From NCBI GenBank assembly GCA_004297165.1, contig SCUJ01000008.1, forward strand, positions 310,001 to 374,000: a stretch of DNA of 64,000 nucleotides, given 5' to 3'. Below are positions 28,395-38,593 of this stretch, piece after piece. The notes beneath the pieces were generated by a model that worked only from the letters and a program-made list of their open reading frames with translations, ran no database searches and had not been told where the DNA came from. The position numbers and the translations under genes were made by a program. Source of the DNA: Gammaproteobacteria bacterium (GTDB taxonomy: Bacteria > Pseudomonadota > Gammaproteobacteria > Eutrophobiales > Eutrophobiaceae). The first letter of the stretch is position 1. Each line of letters opens with the position of its first letter.

Positions 28395-28805
28395 TCATCC
28401 TTGGCTCAAGATCGGTTTGCGCAGCATGGCGATTACCTGCCGATCCGCGGCGGGGAATTCCCTGGGGTCCAGCGAGTCAACCGCAAGCCATTTTAATTCC
28501 TGACCTTCACGACCTTCGTAGTCGCCGGTCCATTCCTCCACCGACCAGACGTCCAGGGTTATGGATTTTTCCTGGTAATCATGGTCGATCAGAATCAGCG
28601 GTCGGGCGACCGTCACTTCGATATTGATCTCTTCCAGTAATTCCCGGATCAAGCCGCATAGGGGATCCTCGCCAGGATGAAGTTTGCCGCCTGGAAATTC
28701 CCATAAGCCCGCAAGGTGACTGCCGGGCAGGCGTCTTGCCACCAGAACCAGGTCACGACACCGGTTGTGGATCACCCCGGCGACGACATGCAACCTGGAG
28801 TGCAT
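28395..28805 (-). CDS. mutT: MutT-type 8-oxo-dGTP diphosphatase
   Basis: A 136-residue Nudix hydrolase that removes oxidised guanine nucleotides. The Nudix box spans GKLHPGEDPLCGLIRELLEE and then INI; the Gly expected near its end is Asn. LWEFPGGK before the box is typical of MutT. ATG 28805 is chosen because AGGTGG lies about 9 bases upstream; an in-frame GTG three codons earlier is possible. It follows argJ by 33 bp, as in other proteobacteria with argJ-mutT. Without a thiamine phosphate synthase domain it is the short form. Confidence 0.9.
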   Translation of the reverse strand: MHSRLHVVAGVIHNRCRDLVLVARRLPGSHLAGLWEFPGGKLHPGEDPLCGLIRELLEEINIEVTVARPLILIDHDYQEKSITLDVWSVEEWTGDYEGREGQELKWLAVDSLDPREFPAADRQVIAMLRKPILSQG

Positions 28806-28838
28806 ACCCACCACCTAGTTTTAATACATCTACGTTAG

Positions 28839-30068
28839 TTAGGTACGATAGTCCGCGTTGATGCGGACATACCCCGCCGAGAGGTCGCAGGACCAGACCG
28901 TTTCCACCGCCTGGCCCATACCCAAATCCACGACGATCTCGATCTCGTCCTGCGACATCGCCTGTTTACCCTGCTCTTCGGTATACGCCGGCGAGCGCAT
29001 CCCCGTGGAAACAATACAGACCCCATTGAGATGGATCGATACCCTGCCGATCCCGAGACCGTCGATCCCGGCCCGACCCACGGCCGCGAGGATCCTGCCC
29101 CAGTTGGGATCGGAGGCATGGCAGGCGGTCTTGACCAGCGGCGATTCCGCGATGGCGTAGGCGGCCTTGAGGCAATCTGCGGAATCTCTGCCGCCGCGCA
29201 CTGTAACCGTCAGAAATTTGGTGGCGCCCTCGCCATCCCGGACGATGGCTTGAGCCAGCGCGGTGCATACCTCGTCCAGGCATTGCGCGAATCTGCCTGC
29301 GGATTCCAGATCGTCCGCGCGAATGGCGACCCCGCTCGCCCCGGTGGCGACGAGGACACAGGCGTCGTTGGTCGAGGTGTCGCCATCCACTGTAATCCTG
29401 TTGAAACTTTTTTCGACGGCCGCTTGCAGCAGGGACTGCATGTGCCCCTCTTCCAGCGCCGCGTCGGTGGCGATGAAGGCCAGCATGGTGGCCATGCCCG
29501 GTTTGATCATGCCGGAACCCTTGGCTATCCCCGTCAACGTCGCTTCGCCCGCAGCCGTCTGGATTCGCCGGGATACGGATTTCGCGATCGTGTCCGTGGT
29601 CATGATGGCGCGGCTGCAAGGTCCCCAGTTATCAGCGGCAAGGCTGGTGAGCAAGGTATCCACGCCCCGGCACAATCGATCCACCGGGAGGTATTCGCCG
29701 ATGACGCCGGTGGAGAAAGGCAGGACCTCTTCCGTCTTGCAACCCGCCTTCCCGGCCAGATACTCGCATGTTTGGCGGGCATCCCGCAGGCCGCGCTCCC
29801 CTGTGCCGGCATTGGCGTTTCCGGCATTGATCAGCAGATAGCGGGGCAGGCAGGTCATGGCGAGATGCTGGCGCGCGATCAGGACGGGCGCGGCGCAGAA
29901 GACATTGCGGGTGAATACGGCGGCGCAATGCGATCCGGGACATAACTCGAAGAGCACGAGGTCCGGTCGCAGTCGCTTGTAAATGCCCGCGGCGCCTGCG
30001 GATAACCTCACGCCCGCGACCGGGATCGGTTCTTCAGGATTTCTTAAGCCGACAGCCATAGCGCCCAT
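28839..30068 (-). CDS. argJ: Bifunctional ornithine acetyltransferase / N-acetylglutamate synthase
   Basis: A 409-residue enzyme that recycles the acetyl group between N-acetylornithine and glutamate in arginine synthesis. It is an autoprocessing Ntn-type hydrolase: KGSGMIKPGMATML near 190-203 contains the cleavage site before a Thr, which becomes the nucleophile of the beta chain. NAGNANAGTG near 82 is a conserved alpha-chain motif. The first ATG has a GAAGG ribosome-binding site 6 bases upstream; a second lies 3 codons in. It lies between secA and mutT, all on the minus strand. Confidence 0.95.
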   Translation of the reverse strand: MGAMAVGLRNPEEPIPVAGVRLSAGAAGIYKRLRPDLVLFELCPGSHCAAVFTRNVFCAAPVLIARQHLAMTCLPRYLLINAGNANAGTGERGLRDARQTCEYLAGKAGCKTEEVLPFSTGVIGEYLPVDRLCRGVDTLLTSLAADNWGPCSRAIMTTDTIAKSVSRRIQTAAGEATLTGIAKGSGMIKPGMATMLAFIATDAALEEGHMQSLLQAAVEKSFNRITVDGDTSTNDACVLVATGASGVAIRADDLESAGRFAQCLDEVCTALAQAIVRDGEGATKFLTVTVRGGRDSADCLKAAYAIAESPLVKTACHASDPNWGRILAAVGRAGIDGLGIGRVSIHLNGVCIVSTGMRSPAYTEEQGKQAMSQDEIEIVVDLGMGQAVETVWSCDLSAGYVRINADYRT

Positions 30069-30110
30069 ATCCGGCCTTCACGTTCTTACGCCGGATCCCA
30101 AATGTTATTC

Positions 30111-32819
30111 TCAGCCCAGCCTGCCGTGACATTGTTTGAACTTCTTTCCTGACCCGCAGGGACAGGGTTCGTTGCGGCCGACCTTGCGATCATTCCTGAC
30201 AAACGGCGCCGCGGCCGCGGGGGCCTTCGCCCGGCCTGCATCTCCCGCGAGCGGCTCTGGCGAGGCTGGATGATTGTAGGACATCTTCTTTTCATCAGGC
30301 TCCGGCTTTTTCTCGGCCAGTTCGACATCCTTTGCCGTGCGGAACTGTACCTTTGCCAGGATTTCGACGACGGCATGCCGGATCTCATCCAGCATGCGCG
30401 CGAACATCTCGAAGGCTTCCCGTTTGTACTCCTGCTTTGGGTTCTTCTGCGCGTAACTGCGCAGACCGATGCCTTGCCGGAGATGATCCATGCCCACCAG
30501 GTGTTCCTTCCAATGTCTGTCCAGCACATCGAGGATGATGTCCCGCTCCAGCCGGCGCATCAGGTCTGGAGGCACCCCGGACGATCGTTGCTCGAGCGCC
30601 GTCACAGTTTCTGCGACGATCTTTTCGCGCAACGCACTCTCGTCCAGCGTCTCATCCCGCGACAGCCACTCACCGATCTCGTGGCGGACATTGAAGGTCC
30701 GTTCCAGCGCCTCGGTCAGACCGGGGATCGCCCAGGATTCCTCATGGCTGCCGGGATGGATATAGCGGTCGATGACCTCTTCGATCACCGCCGTGCGCAT
30801 GTTGCGGATGTCCTCGCTGACGTCATCCCGCTCCAGCAATTCGTTGCGCCATTTGTAGATCTCCTTGCGCTGATCGTTGGCGACATCGTCGTATTCGAGG
30901 AGATGTTTGCGGATATCGAAATTGTGTCCTTCCACCTTGCGTTGCGCGTTCTCGATGCTGCGCGAGACCAGGGTCGATTCGATGGCCTCGCCCTCCTGCA
31001 TGCCGAGCTTCTGCATGATTGCCGCCACCCGCTCGGAAGCGAAGATACGCATCAGGTTGTCTTCCAGCGAGAGATAAAAACGGCTGGAGCCGGGGTCGCC
31101 CTGTCGGCCGGAGCGGCCGCGCAACTGGTTGTCGATCCGGCGCGATTCATGCCGTTCCGTGCCCACGATCCGGAGTCCGCCGCTCTTGATCACCTGGTCG
31201 TGTTTTGACCGCCAATCCTCCCTGAGCTTGTTCTGTGTGGCCTCGTCCACCGGGCCGATCTTTTTCAATTCGGCCTCGTAATTGCCGCCGAGCACGATGT
31301 CGGTGCCTCGTCCGGCCATGTTGGTGGCGATCGTCACCGCGCCCGGGCTGCCGGCCTGCGCTACGATCTCCGCTTCCTTGGCGTGGAATTTTGCGTTCAA
31401 TACCTGATGGCGGATCGTTTCCTTCGTGAGCATTCCGGACAGCAGTTCTGAAACCTCTATCGAGGCGGTGCCGACCAGGACGGGTTGGCCTCTTGTGGCG
31501 CAATCCTTGATATCGGTCAGGATCGCCTGAAACTTCTCTCTGGCGGTGATGAACACCACATCCGGCTGATCTTCCCGGATCATGGGCACATTGGTCGGGA
31601 TGACGATGACCTCCAACCCGTAGATCTGCTGGAACTCATGGGCCTCGGTGTCAGCCGTGCCGGTCATGCCGGACAGTTTGTTATAGAGACGGAAATAATT
31701 CTGATAGGTGATGGTGGCGAGGGTCTGGTTCTCGTTCTGGATGGTCACGCCCTCCTTCGCCTCGATGGCCTGATGGAGGCCATCGGACCAGCGCCGGCCC
31801 GGCATGGTCCGGCCGGTGAATTCGTCGACGATGACAACTTCATCATCCTGGACAATGTAATCCACATCCTTGAAAAAGAGGGAATGCGCCCGGAGCGCGG
31901 AATTCATATGGTGCAGCACGGGGATATTCACGGGATCGTACAAACCGGTCTCCCGGCTGATGATCCCCGCATCCCGCAACAGGGCCTCGGCGTGGATGTT
32001 GCCGTCCTCCGTCAGATAGGTCTGCTTGCTTTTTTCATCGACGCTATAATCGCCCGGCCCGTCTTCCTCCATCTGGCGGGTCAATTTCGGGATCAATCGG
32101 TTTATGTTCGTATAAAGATCCGAGCGATCGTCCACCGGACCGGAAATGATCAGCGGCGTCCTCGCCTCATCGATTAAAATGGAATCCACCTCGTCGACAA
32201 TCGCGAAATGCAGCTCCCGTTGCACTTTCGTATCCTTGCTGAATTTCATGTTGTCCCTGAGATAATCGAACCCGAACTCGTTGTTGGTGCCGTAGGTAAT
32301 GTCGGCGAGGTACGCCGTCTTGCGTTCCTCATTGCCGAGGCCCTGCACGATCACGCCGGTGCTCATGCCGAGGAAGTTGTAAATGCGGCCCATCCATTCA
32401 GCGTCCCGGCGGGCCAGATAATCGTTCACGGTGACGATATGCACGCCCTTGCCGCTGAGGGCATTGAGATAGGCGGCGAGCGTCGCCACCAAGGTCTTGC
32501 CTTCGCCGGTCCGCATCTCGGCGATGTTGCCTTCATGCAGCACCATGCCGCCAATCAACTGAACATCGAAATGCCGCAAACCGAGCGCGCGCTTGCCGGC
32601 CTCCCGCACCAGGGCGAAGGCCTCGGGCAGGAGATCCTCCACGGTGCTGCCGGCGGCGAGCCTCTCCCTGAGTTCGCGTGTTTTTTCGGGGAAGACCTTG
32701 TCGGGGAGCGCCGCGACCTCCATTTCAAGCGCGTTGATTTGGAGCACGAATTTTTGCAGCCGTTTCAGCACCCTGGTATTTCTGCTGCCGAAAATGGCCG
32801 TAGTTATTTTTCTGAACAT
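30111..32819 (-). CDS. secA: Preprotein translocase ATPase SecA
   Basis: This 902-residue motor drives export through SecYEG. NBD1 has Walker [12 protein letters not shown] (near 103-113) and the [15 protein letters not shown] Walker B region (near 208). The preprotein-binding and scaffold domains follow, NBD2 has [13 protein letters not shown] near 500, and the C-terminal tail ends [13 protein letters not shown], a zinc finger that binds SecB. A Lys/Pro/Ala-rich linker precedes the tail. It lies 99 bp after the M23 peptidase gene; no secM is seen between, unlike enterics. Confidence 0.97.
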   Translation of the reverse strand: MFRKITTAIFGSRNTRVLKRLQKFVLQINALEMEVAALPDKVFPEKTRELRERLAAGSTVEDLLPEAFALVREAGKRALGLRHFDVQLIGGMVLHEGNIAEMRTGEGKTLVATLAAYLNALSGKGVHIVTVNDYLARRDAEWMGRIYNFLGMSTGVIVQGLGNEERKTAYLADITYGTNNEFGFDYLRDNMKFSKDTKVQRELHFAIVDEVDSILIDEARTPLIISGPVDDRSDLYTNINRLIPKLTRQMEEDGPGDYSVDEKSKQTYLTEDGNIHAEALLRDAGIISRETGLYDPVNIPVLHHMNSALRAHSLFFKDVDYIVQDDEVVIVDEFTGRTMPGRRWSDGLHQAIEAKEGVTIQNENQTLATITYQNYFRLYNKLSGMTGTADTEAHEFQQIYGLEVIVIPTNVPMIREDQPDVVFITAREKFQAILTDIKDCATRGQPVLVGTASIEVSELLSGMLTKETIRHQVLNAKFHAKEAEIVAQAGSPGAVTIATNMAGRGTDIVLGGNYEAELKKIGPVDEATQNKLREDWRSKHDQVIKSGGLRIVGTERHESRRIDNQLRGRSGRQGDPGSSRFYLSLEDNLMRIFASERVAAIMQKLGMQEGEAIESTLVSRSIENAQRKVEGHNFDIRKHLLEYDDVANDQRKEIYKWRNELLERDDVSEDIRNMRTAVIEEVIDRYIHPGSHEESWAIPGLTEALERTFNVRHEIGEWLSRDETLDESALREKIVAETVTALEQRSSGVPPDLMRRLERDIILDVLDRHWKEHLVGMDHLRQGIGLRSYAQKNPKQEYKREAFEMFARMLDEIRHAVVEILAKVQFRTAKDVELAEKKPEPDEKKMSYNHPASPEPLAGDAGRAKAPAAAAPFVRNDRKVGRNEPCPCGSGKKFKQCHGRLG

Positions 32820-32918
32820 AGCTCTAATGTCTACCGCGCGCTGTACAAGAGTATACGAATCAGCACGACAGTTGTAATTGAAATGCGAACCAGTATGGAC
32901 CGACCGGGAATGACGGAG

Positions 32919-33851
32919 TTACTTGGTGGCAATGTACTCTTTTGGATTCACCTGCTTGCCGTTTTTAAGGACTTCAAAATGCACATGCGTCCCCGTGCTT
33001 CTGCCGGAGTTGCCCATTACCGCGATGACCTCGCCCTTTTCAATCTTGTCTCCGACAGTGACGAGGTTGGTGTGATTGTGGGCATAGCGGGTTACATAGC
33101 CACCCATATGACTTATTTCTATCAGGTTGCCGTAACCTTGAAACGGTCCCGACCAAGTGACGATCCCCGCCGCCACGGCAGTGATCGGCGTCCCCGGTTT
33201 GCCCGAAAAATCGAGCCCCTCATGAAACTCCTTTTTCCCGGTGATCGGGTCGGTTCGGTAGCCGTAAATTGAGGACAGCCAGCCCCGCGCCGTGGGACCG
33301 CCATCCGGATGGGTCATTTCCTGAAGGCTGCGGTTAATCAGCAGCGATTCCATAGCGGTCAGCTTCTCATCGCGGTCCTGTAATTTATATTCAAGTTGTT
33401 CAAGCGCGGCGATGACATCCTCGACCGCGATGGATTCCAACTCGCCAGGCTGTGCCGATCCGCCCATGCCCGGCTGGCCTGCCTCGGTAAAATCCATATC
33501 TTCTAGCTTGGCCATCTCGGCCAGCCGGACCCCGAGGGCATCCAGGCGCATCACCCTACCCTGGAGCAGACTGAGCTTGCCCGCGAGGGCATCCAGGGAG
33601 CTCTGGGCCCTGACCTTAATCTCCTCCACTTCACGGCGCTGATCGTCCAGATCCTCCTGCCAAGTCGCCGTCGTCTGAGCGCGTACATTGTTAAGTATCG
33701 CGACAGTCCTCCCGTCGGCGTACCGGACCCCCGCAAAAAACAGGGCGCCAGACGCCAGGACAGCGCTACACGAAAGCAGAAGCAACACCGCCCTGCTCAG
33801 CCGGAGATTCAGCCGACGGCGTGTCCTGTTCAATATCAAGATGATCTGCAT
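32919..33851 (-). CDS. M23 (LytM) family metallopeptidase
   Basis: The 310-residue protein has a basic N-terminus and TM anchor (about 20-45), a coiled coil (about 60-170) and a C-terminal peptidase domain. Zinc ligands are His and Asp in FHEGLDFSG and the H-x-H in GTHVHFEV, all intact, so it should be an active endopeptidase, unlike degenerate EnvC/NlpD types. It would cut peptidoglycan cross-links in the periplasm. Its place between secA and dciA near lpxC is common in gammaproteobacteria. It diverges from dciA with only 25 bp between the starts. Confidence 0.92.
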   Translation of the reverse strand: MQIILILNRTRRRLNLRLSRAVLLLLSCSAVLASGALFFAGVRYADGRTVAILNNVRAQTTATWQEDLDDQRREVEEIKVRAQSSLDALAGKLSLLQGRVMRLDALGVRLAEMAKLEDMDFTEAGQPGMGGSAQPGELESIAVEDVIAALEQLEYKLQDRDEKLTAMESLLINRSLQEMTHPDGGPTARGWLSSIYGYRTDPITGKKEFHEGLDFSGKPGTPITAVAAGIVTWSGPFQGYGNLIEISHMGGYVTRYAHNHTNLVTVGDKIEKGEVIAVMGNSGRSTGTHVHFEVLKNGKQVNPKEYIATK

Positions 33852-33876
33852 GTTTCGAATATACTACACTTCACCA

Positions 33877-34395
33877 ATGACGAGTTCAGAAATCAACGGC
33901 CAGTCGCCCGCTTCCCTCTCGAGTCTGCTGGAGGCAGAATCAGGTTCCCTGAACACACTAATTAAAAAAGCCAAACTGCTGGTCGGACTGCAGGAATATA
34001 TGCGCGTTGCGCTTGGTCCCCCCCTGGGGCAGCATCTTGCTGTAGCGAACCTGTCCGCGGGTAATCTCACCCTCTATAGCGACAGCCCGGCCTGGGCTGC
34101 CCGTTTACGTTTCAAGATCCCCGATATGTACAGGATTGCCGAAAATTACGGTTTTGGCAATCTGAAATCCGTCCGTATCAAGGTAATCCGGGTAGACAGC
34201 GCCCGATCGACTCCCAAAGCGTCCCTATTCCTGTCAGGGCAGGCCGCCGCCCAGGTACTGCGGACAGCGTCTTCTATCGATGATGAACGGCTGCGCGAGT
34301 CGCTTGAGCGGCTGGGGACACATAACCGCCCTACGTCACACGAAACCCCGCATCCTTCAGGCAGTCGGCAAAGGCTGCATGAAAGAAATAGGTAA
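33877..34395 (+). CDS. dciA: DciA/DUF721 family replicative helicase loader
   Basis: A 172-residue protein of the DUF721 family, named DciA for its role in loading DnaB in bacteria that lack phage-derived DnaC. The DUF721 core is about 15-115: [29 protein letters not shown] and [11 protein letters not shown] are typical. A disordered C-terminal tail follows. ATG 33877 is chosen; the frame extends upstream only into the M23 gene. Its 3' end overlaps the lpxC 3' end by 39 bp on the opposite strand. Confidence 0.9.
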   Translation: MTSSEINGQSPASLSSLLEAESGSLNTLIKKAKLLVGLQEYMRVALGPPLGQHLAVANLSAGNLTLYSDSPAWAARLRFKIPDMYRIAENYGFGNLKSVRIKVIRVDSARSTPKASLFLSGQAAAQVLRTASSIDDERLRESLERLGTHNRPTSHETPHPSGSRQRLHERNR

Positions 34396-35268
34396 TTCCT
34401 TGTGATCTTCGAAGCTGATCAGTTCGATGGCGGATTCCGTGGCCAGCAGTTTCCGCAGCAGTTTGTTATTCAACTCATGCCCTGATTTATACCCCTCGAA
34501 GGCGCCGATCAAACTGTGCCCGAGCAGGTATAGATCGCCGATGGCGTCAAGGATCTTGTGCTTGACGCACTCGTCCTCATAGCGCAAGCCATCCTCGTTC
34601 AGGATACGGAAATCATCGACCACCACGGCGTTGTCCAGGCTTCCGCCCAGCGCCAGATTATTCTGTCGCAATAACTCGACATCCCGCATGAAACCGAAGG
34701 TCCGGGCGCGGCTGACCTCCTTGACGAAAGAAGTGGTAGAGAAATCTATCTCCGCGTGACAATTCCTGACTGTAAATACGGGGTGGGAAAACTCGATGGT
34801 GAAGCCCACCTTGAAGCCTTCAAAAGGCGTGAACACCGCCCATTTGTCGCCGTCTTCCACGCGCACGGTTTTGCGAATCCGGATGAATTGTTTAGGTTCG
34901 TTCTGTTCCTCGATACCCGCCGATTGAATCAGAAAGACAAAGGGGCCGGCGCTCCCGTCCATAATGGGTATCTCATCCGCGCTGACATCGATATAGGCAT
35001 TGTCGATCCCGAAACCTGCGAGGGCGGAAAGCAGATGTTCCACCGTGGAAATTCTCGCGTCCTGTTTGACCAGAGTGGTGGATAGTTTGGTATCGCCGAC
35101 ATTTTCCGGGCAGGCCCTGATCTCGACTGGTACCGGCAGGTCCACCCTGCGGAACACGATGCCAGTCCGAGTCGGCGCCGGACGCAGGGTCAGCAGCACC
35201 TTCTTGCCGGTATGCAAACCTACGCCTGTGGCCCTGATTACATTCTTGAGAGTTCTTTGCCTGATCAT
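34357..35268 (-). CDS. lpxC: UDP-3-O-acyl-N-acetylglucosamine deacetylase LpxC
   Basis: This 303-residue zinc enzyme catalyses the committed step of lipid A synthesis. Zinc ligands are H78 in [11 protein letters not shown]237 in [11 protein letters not shown] and D241. The catalytic Glu is the neighbouring residue of EH in that first motif, and GHSLIG near 250 is conserved. It is the last gene of the dcw region but has its own predicted promoter 128 bp after ftsZ. Its last 39 bp overlap dciA tail to tail. Confidence 0.97.
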   Translation of the reverse strand: MIRQRTLKNVIRATGVGLHTGKKVLLTLRPAPTRTGIVFRRVDLPVPVEIRACPENVGDTKLSTTLVKQDARISTVEHLLSALAGFGIDNAYIDVSADEIPIMDGSAGPFVFLIQSAGIEEQNEPKQFIRIRKTVRVEDGDKWAVFTPFEGFKVGFTIEFSHPVFTVRNCHAEIDFSTTSFVKEVSRARTFGFMRDVELLRQNNLALGGSLDNAVVVDDFRILNEDGLRYEDECVKHKILDAIGDLYLLGHSLIGAFEGYKSGHELNNKLLRKLLATESAIELISFEDHKELPISFMQPLPTA

Positions 35269-35321
35269 AGCTTCTACTTAATTATCCCGGCGCCTTAAAT
35301 GGAACCCTTCTTCAACTTGCT

Positions 35322-35350
35322 GTTTTACAAGCCAACATTTTCCCTGTCAA
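35322..35350 (-). promoter_or_regulatory. Sigma-70 promoter of lpxC
   Basis: On the minus strand TTGACA (35345-35350), 17 bases and TAAAAC (35322-35327) form a good housekeeping promoter about 50 bp before the lpxC ATG. The -35 sits inside a short inverted repeat CTGTCAA-GAC-TTTGACAG, a possible operator. Confidence 0.65.
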
Positions 35351-35381
35351 GACTTTGACAGTGTCGGGCTTTCCACGTCGG

Positions 35382-35406
35382 GGCGGATTATACCGCTTAA
35401 TCCGCC
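35382..35406 (-). terminator. Hairpin over the ftsZ stop codon
   Basis: GGCGGATTA (35382-35390) and TAATCCGCC (35398-35406) form a perfect 9-bp stem with a 7-base loop spanning the ftsZ stop codon (35397-35399). No T-run follows, so it may stabilise the mRNA 3' end or act as a weak terminator before the lpxC promoter. Confidence 0.45.
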
Positions 35407-36536
35407 TGCCGTCGCAGGAAAGCCGGGATGTCGAGATATTCCGGAGACTCCAACAGGGCGTTGTTCCCCTCTGTCGGCGCCAGATTCCTGATGACCGTCG
35501 GCCGGTCGTAGAGTTTGTAATTGACATCCACCACCGGCGAGGACGCCAGCTTAACCCGACTGCCTTCCTCCCTCGTCACCGGCAGGCCCAACCCGGTAGC
35601 CACAATCGTCACCCGCATCTCGCCGCTTATCTCCGGATCGATGACGGTGCCAACCACGACAGTCGCGTTCTCCGAGGCAAACTCCTTGATGGTGTTGCCG
35701 ACCTCGTCGAATTCGCCGATGGACAGATCCATGCCCGCGGTGATGTTGACCAGGATCCCCCGGGCCCCTGACAGATTGACATCCTCCAGCAAGGGGCTCG
35801 AGATCGCCGCCTCCGCCGCCATGCGGGCGCGACCCTCGCCCTGGGCCTTGCCAGTGCCCATCATGGCCATGCCCATCTCCGCCATGACGGTCTTGACGTC
35901 GGCGAAGTCCACATTGATCAACCCCGGACAGGTGATTAACTGCGCGATGCCCTGCACCGCCCCCAGCAGCACATCGTTGGCCGCCGCGAAGGCGTTCAAC
36001 AGGCTGATATCGCGACCCAGCACGGTCAGCAATTTCTCGTTCGGTATCGTGATCAGGGAATCCACATACTGACTGAGTTCCTTGATCCCGTTATCGGCGA
36101 TCTGCGCCCGTTTTTTACCCTCGAAAGTAAAAGGTTTCGTCACGACAGCCACGGTCAGGATGCCCATTTCCCGCGCGACCTGGGCGACGATCGGCGCCGC
36201 GCCCGTGCCGGTCCCCCCGCCCATACCGGCGGTGATGAACACCATGTCCGAGCCTTCCAGCACGTCCATGATCCGATCCCGGTCCTCCAGCGCCGCCTGC
36301 CTCCCCACATCGGGATTCGCCCCCGCTCCCAATCCCTTGGTGACGTTGCTGCCGAGTTGCAGAATGGTGCGGGCGCTGCAATTCTTGAGCGCCTGGACAT
36401 CCGTATTGCCGCAGATGAACTCGACCCCATCGATCGCGGCGTTCACCATGTGCTGCACGGCATTGCCGCCGCCTCCCCCGATACCGATAACCTTGATTAC
36501 CGCCGTCTGATTTTGCGCATCGACCAGTTCAAACAT
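35397..36536 (-). CDS. ftsZ: Cell division GTPase FtsZ
   Basis: A 379-residue tubulin homologue that forms the Z-ring. It has [13 protein letters not shown] near the start, the tubulin signature [10 protein letters not shown] near 105, a T7 loop with NVDFADVK near 205, and the C-terminal peptide [14 protein letters not shown] that binds FtsA, ZipA and ZapD. ATG 36536 is chosen for the GGAGGG site 8 bases upstream; the longer frame adds 13 residues without homology. It lies 25 bp after ftsA. Confidence 0.98.
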   Translation of the reverse strand: MFELVDAQNQTAVIKVIGIGGGGGNAVQHMVNAAIDGVEFICGNTDVQALKNCSARTILQLGSNVTKGLGAGANPDVGRQAALEDRDRIMDVLEGSDMVFITAGMGGGTGTGAAPIVAQVAREMGILTVAVVTKPFTFEGKKRAQIADNGIKELSQYVDSLITIPNEKLLTVLGRDISLLNAFAAANDVLLGAVQGIAQLITCPGLINVDFADVKTVMAEMGMAMMGTGKAQGEGRARMAAEAAISSPLLEDVNLSGARGILVNITAGMDLSIGEFDEVGNTIKEFASENATVVVGTVIDPEISGEMRVTIVATGLGLPVTREEGSRVKLASSPVVDVNYKLYDRPTVIRNLAPTEGNNALLESPEYLDIPAFLRRQAD

Positions 36537-36561
36537 ACACGTGCCCTCCACTTTAGATAAA

Positions 36562-37797
36562 TCAGAAATTGCCATGAAACCAGTTTTTCATTCGTTCCCA
36601 CAAACTCTTGACGCCGCCATCCAGATGCAACCCCGGCGCCGCCTGCTGTAACTGCCGCTGTCCGAACATCAACAGACCGACGCCCGTCGAATAGATCGGA
36701 TTTCTGACGACATCCGACAGGCCGCTGACATGTTGGGGCACGCCGATTCGCACCGGCATGTGAAAGATCTCTTCGGCAAGCTCGACCACACCCTCCATCT
36801 TCGAACTGCCCCCGGTCAGGACTACGCCGGCGGCGATCAGAGCCTCGTAACCGCTGCGCCGGAGTTCGTTCTGCACGAGGGTGAACAATTCCTCATAGCG
36901 CGGCTCGACCACCTCGGCAAGGGTCTGCCGAGCCAGCCGGCGCGCCGGACGATCCCCGACGCTCGGCACCTCGATGGTCTCCTCCTTGCTGGCCATCTGG
37001 GTCAGGGCGCAGGCATAACGCACCTTGATGTCTTCGGCGTATTGCGTCGGGGTGCGCAGCGCCACCGCGATATCGTTGGTCACCTGATCGCCCGCGATCG
37101 GGATTACGGCCGTGTGATGGATGGATCCTTCCGTGAAGACGGCGATATCCGTGGTGCCGCCGCCGATGTCCACCAGGCATACGCCCAGATCCTTCTCATC
37201 CTCGGTCAGCACCGCGTAACTCGAGGCGAGTTGTTCCAGGATGATGTCGTCAACTTCCAGGCCACAGCGGCGCACACACTTGACGATATTCTGGGCGGAG
37301 CTGACGGAGCCGGTGACCATGTGCACCTTGGCCTCGAGCCGCACGCCGGACATGCCGACCGGTTCCTTGATCCCTTCCTGGCTGTCAATGATGAATTCCT
37401 GGGGCAGGATATGCAGGATTTTCTGGTCCGCCGGTATGGCCACGGCCCGCGCGGCATCGATGACCCGATCCACATCGCTGACCGAGACCTCGTTATCGCG
37501 GATCGCCACGATCCCATGAGAGTTCAAACTGCGGATATGGCTGCCGGCGATCCCCGCATAAACGGAATGGATTTCGCAACCCGCCATCAGTTCGGCCTCC
37601 TCGACGGCCCGCTGGATCGTCTGCACGGTCGATTCGATATTCACCACGACGCCCTTCTTGAGGCCGCGCGAACGGCAGGACCCCAGTCCGATTATCTCGA
37701 TCTCATTTCCCTGATTGATCTCGCCGACGATGGCGACCACCTTGGATGTGCCGATATCCAGCCCGACGATGAGATTTTTTTCCGTCTTTCTAGCCAT
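36562..37797 (-). CDS. ftsA: Cell division protein FtsA
   Basis: A 411-residue actin-like protein that tethers FtsZ to the membrane. [10 protein letters not shown] (about 10-19) is the phosphate-1 motif, [14 protein letters not shown] near 205 is phosphate-2 and [12 protein letters not shown] near 335 is the adenosine motif. The end ([14 protein letters not shown]) is the amphipathic membrane-targeting helix. Its start overlaps the end of ftsQ by 8 bp. Confidence 0.97.
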   Translation of the reverse strand: MARKTEKNLIVGLDIGTSKVVAIVGEINQGNEIEIIGLGSCRSRGLKKGVVVNIESTVQTIQRAVEEAELMAGCEIHSVYAGIAGSHIRSLNSHGIVAIRDNEVSVSDVDRVIDAARAVAIPADQKILHILPQEFIIDSQEGIKEPVGMSGVRLEAKVHMVTGSVSSAQNIVKCVRRCGLEVDDIILEQLASSYAVLTEDEKDLGVCLVDIGGGTTDIAVFTEGSIHHTAVIPIAGDQVTNDIAVALRTPTQYAEDIKVRYACALTQMASKEETIEVPSVGDRPARRLARQTLAEVVEPRYEELFTLVQNELRRSGYEALIAAGVVLTGGSSKMEGVVELAEEIFHMPVRIGVPQHVSGLSDVVRNPIYSTGVGLLMFGQRQLQQAAPGLHLDGGVKSLWERMKNWFHGNF

Positions 37798-38593
37798 GAT
37801 CGTTCAGTTCCGCATCAATGTTGTTTTCATTTTCTGACTTCCAGCGCAGCGCAAATCCGTTTGTGTAACGCATGTCGATGACCGCGATCCGATCCATCCT
37901 GGCGCCGAAATCGGTTTGCGCCAGTTCGGCAAATGCGGCTATGCGCGCCGTTACGTCTCTTCTGCCCAGCAACACGCGGGTCCCCGATCCCAGGCTGAAG
38001 GACCAGGACCAGCGCTGGTCCAGCCTGACCTCGGCAAGGGTCCAGCCATGCGGTGCCAGGGTCTCGCTAATCTGCAGGTAACGGTTCAAGATCAGGTTGT
38101 GCGTGTTTTCCGGACCGAAAAAAACCGGCAGTTCCTGCGGGATGGCATCCGCGGCGGGAAAGAAAATATTCCCCTCCGTACTCAACAGGCCCCGTTCCCC
38201 CCAGCGCGCCATGGCCTGCTCCTCAACCACCTTGACCACCAGCCCATCCGGCCAGACCCTGCGCACCGTCACCCCGGCCACCCAGGGATTGGCGTGCAAC
38301 GCGTCCTGTATCAGGGACACCTTCATATTAAAAAACCCATCCCTGACCACATCGACAACGCTGTCCCGGAGCGCCTCCCGCGACAGATGCCTGAACTCGC
38401 CTTCCACCCGTACGTTCCGGATCGGCAAGGTGGCGGGGTTCGACACCAGTCGGACCGTCCACAGCAACAAGACCATGAGTCCCACGAGCAGGACCAGCCC
38501 GAGGAAAATCTTCGTTCCGCTTATGGTCCGCCGATCCTCATCCCCCTGTTCGGCGTAGCCTTCATCGGCATGGAGCAGGCTCGCGCGGCTCAT
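37790..38593 (-). CDS. ftsQ: Cell division protein FtsQ
   Basis: The 267-residue bitopic protein has a short cytoplasmic N-terminus, one TM helix (about 28-50), a POTRA domain (about 57-125: LPIRNVRVEGEF, HANPWVAGVTVRRVWPDGLVVKV) and the FtsQ beta domain. It recruits FtsB and FtsL to the divisome. It overlaps ddl by 4 bp (ATGA) and ftsA by 8 bp. Confidence 0.95.
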   Translation of the reverse strand: MSRASLLHADEGYAEQGDEDRRTISGTKIFLGLVLLVGLMVLLLWTVRLVSNPATLPIRNVRVEGEFRHLSREALRDSVVDVVRDGFFNMKVSLIQDALHANPWVAGVTVRRVWPDGLVVKVVEEQAMARWGERGLLSTEGNIFFPAADAIPQELPVFFGPENTHNLILNRYLQISETLAPHGWTLAEVRLDQRWSWSFSLGSGTRVLLGRRDVTARIAAFAELAQTDFGARMDRIAVIDMRYTNGFALRWKSENENNIDAELNDHG

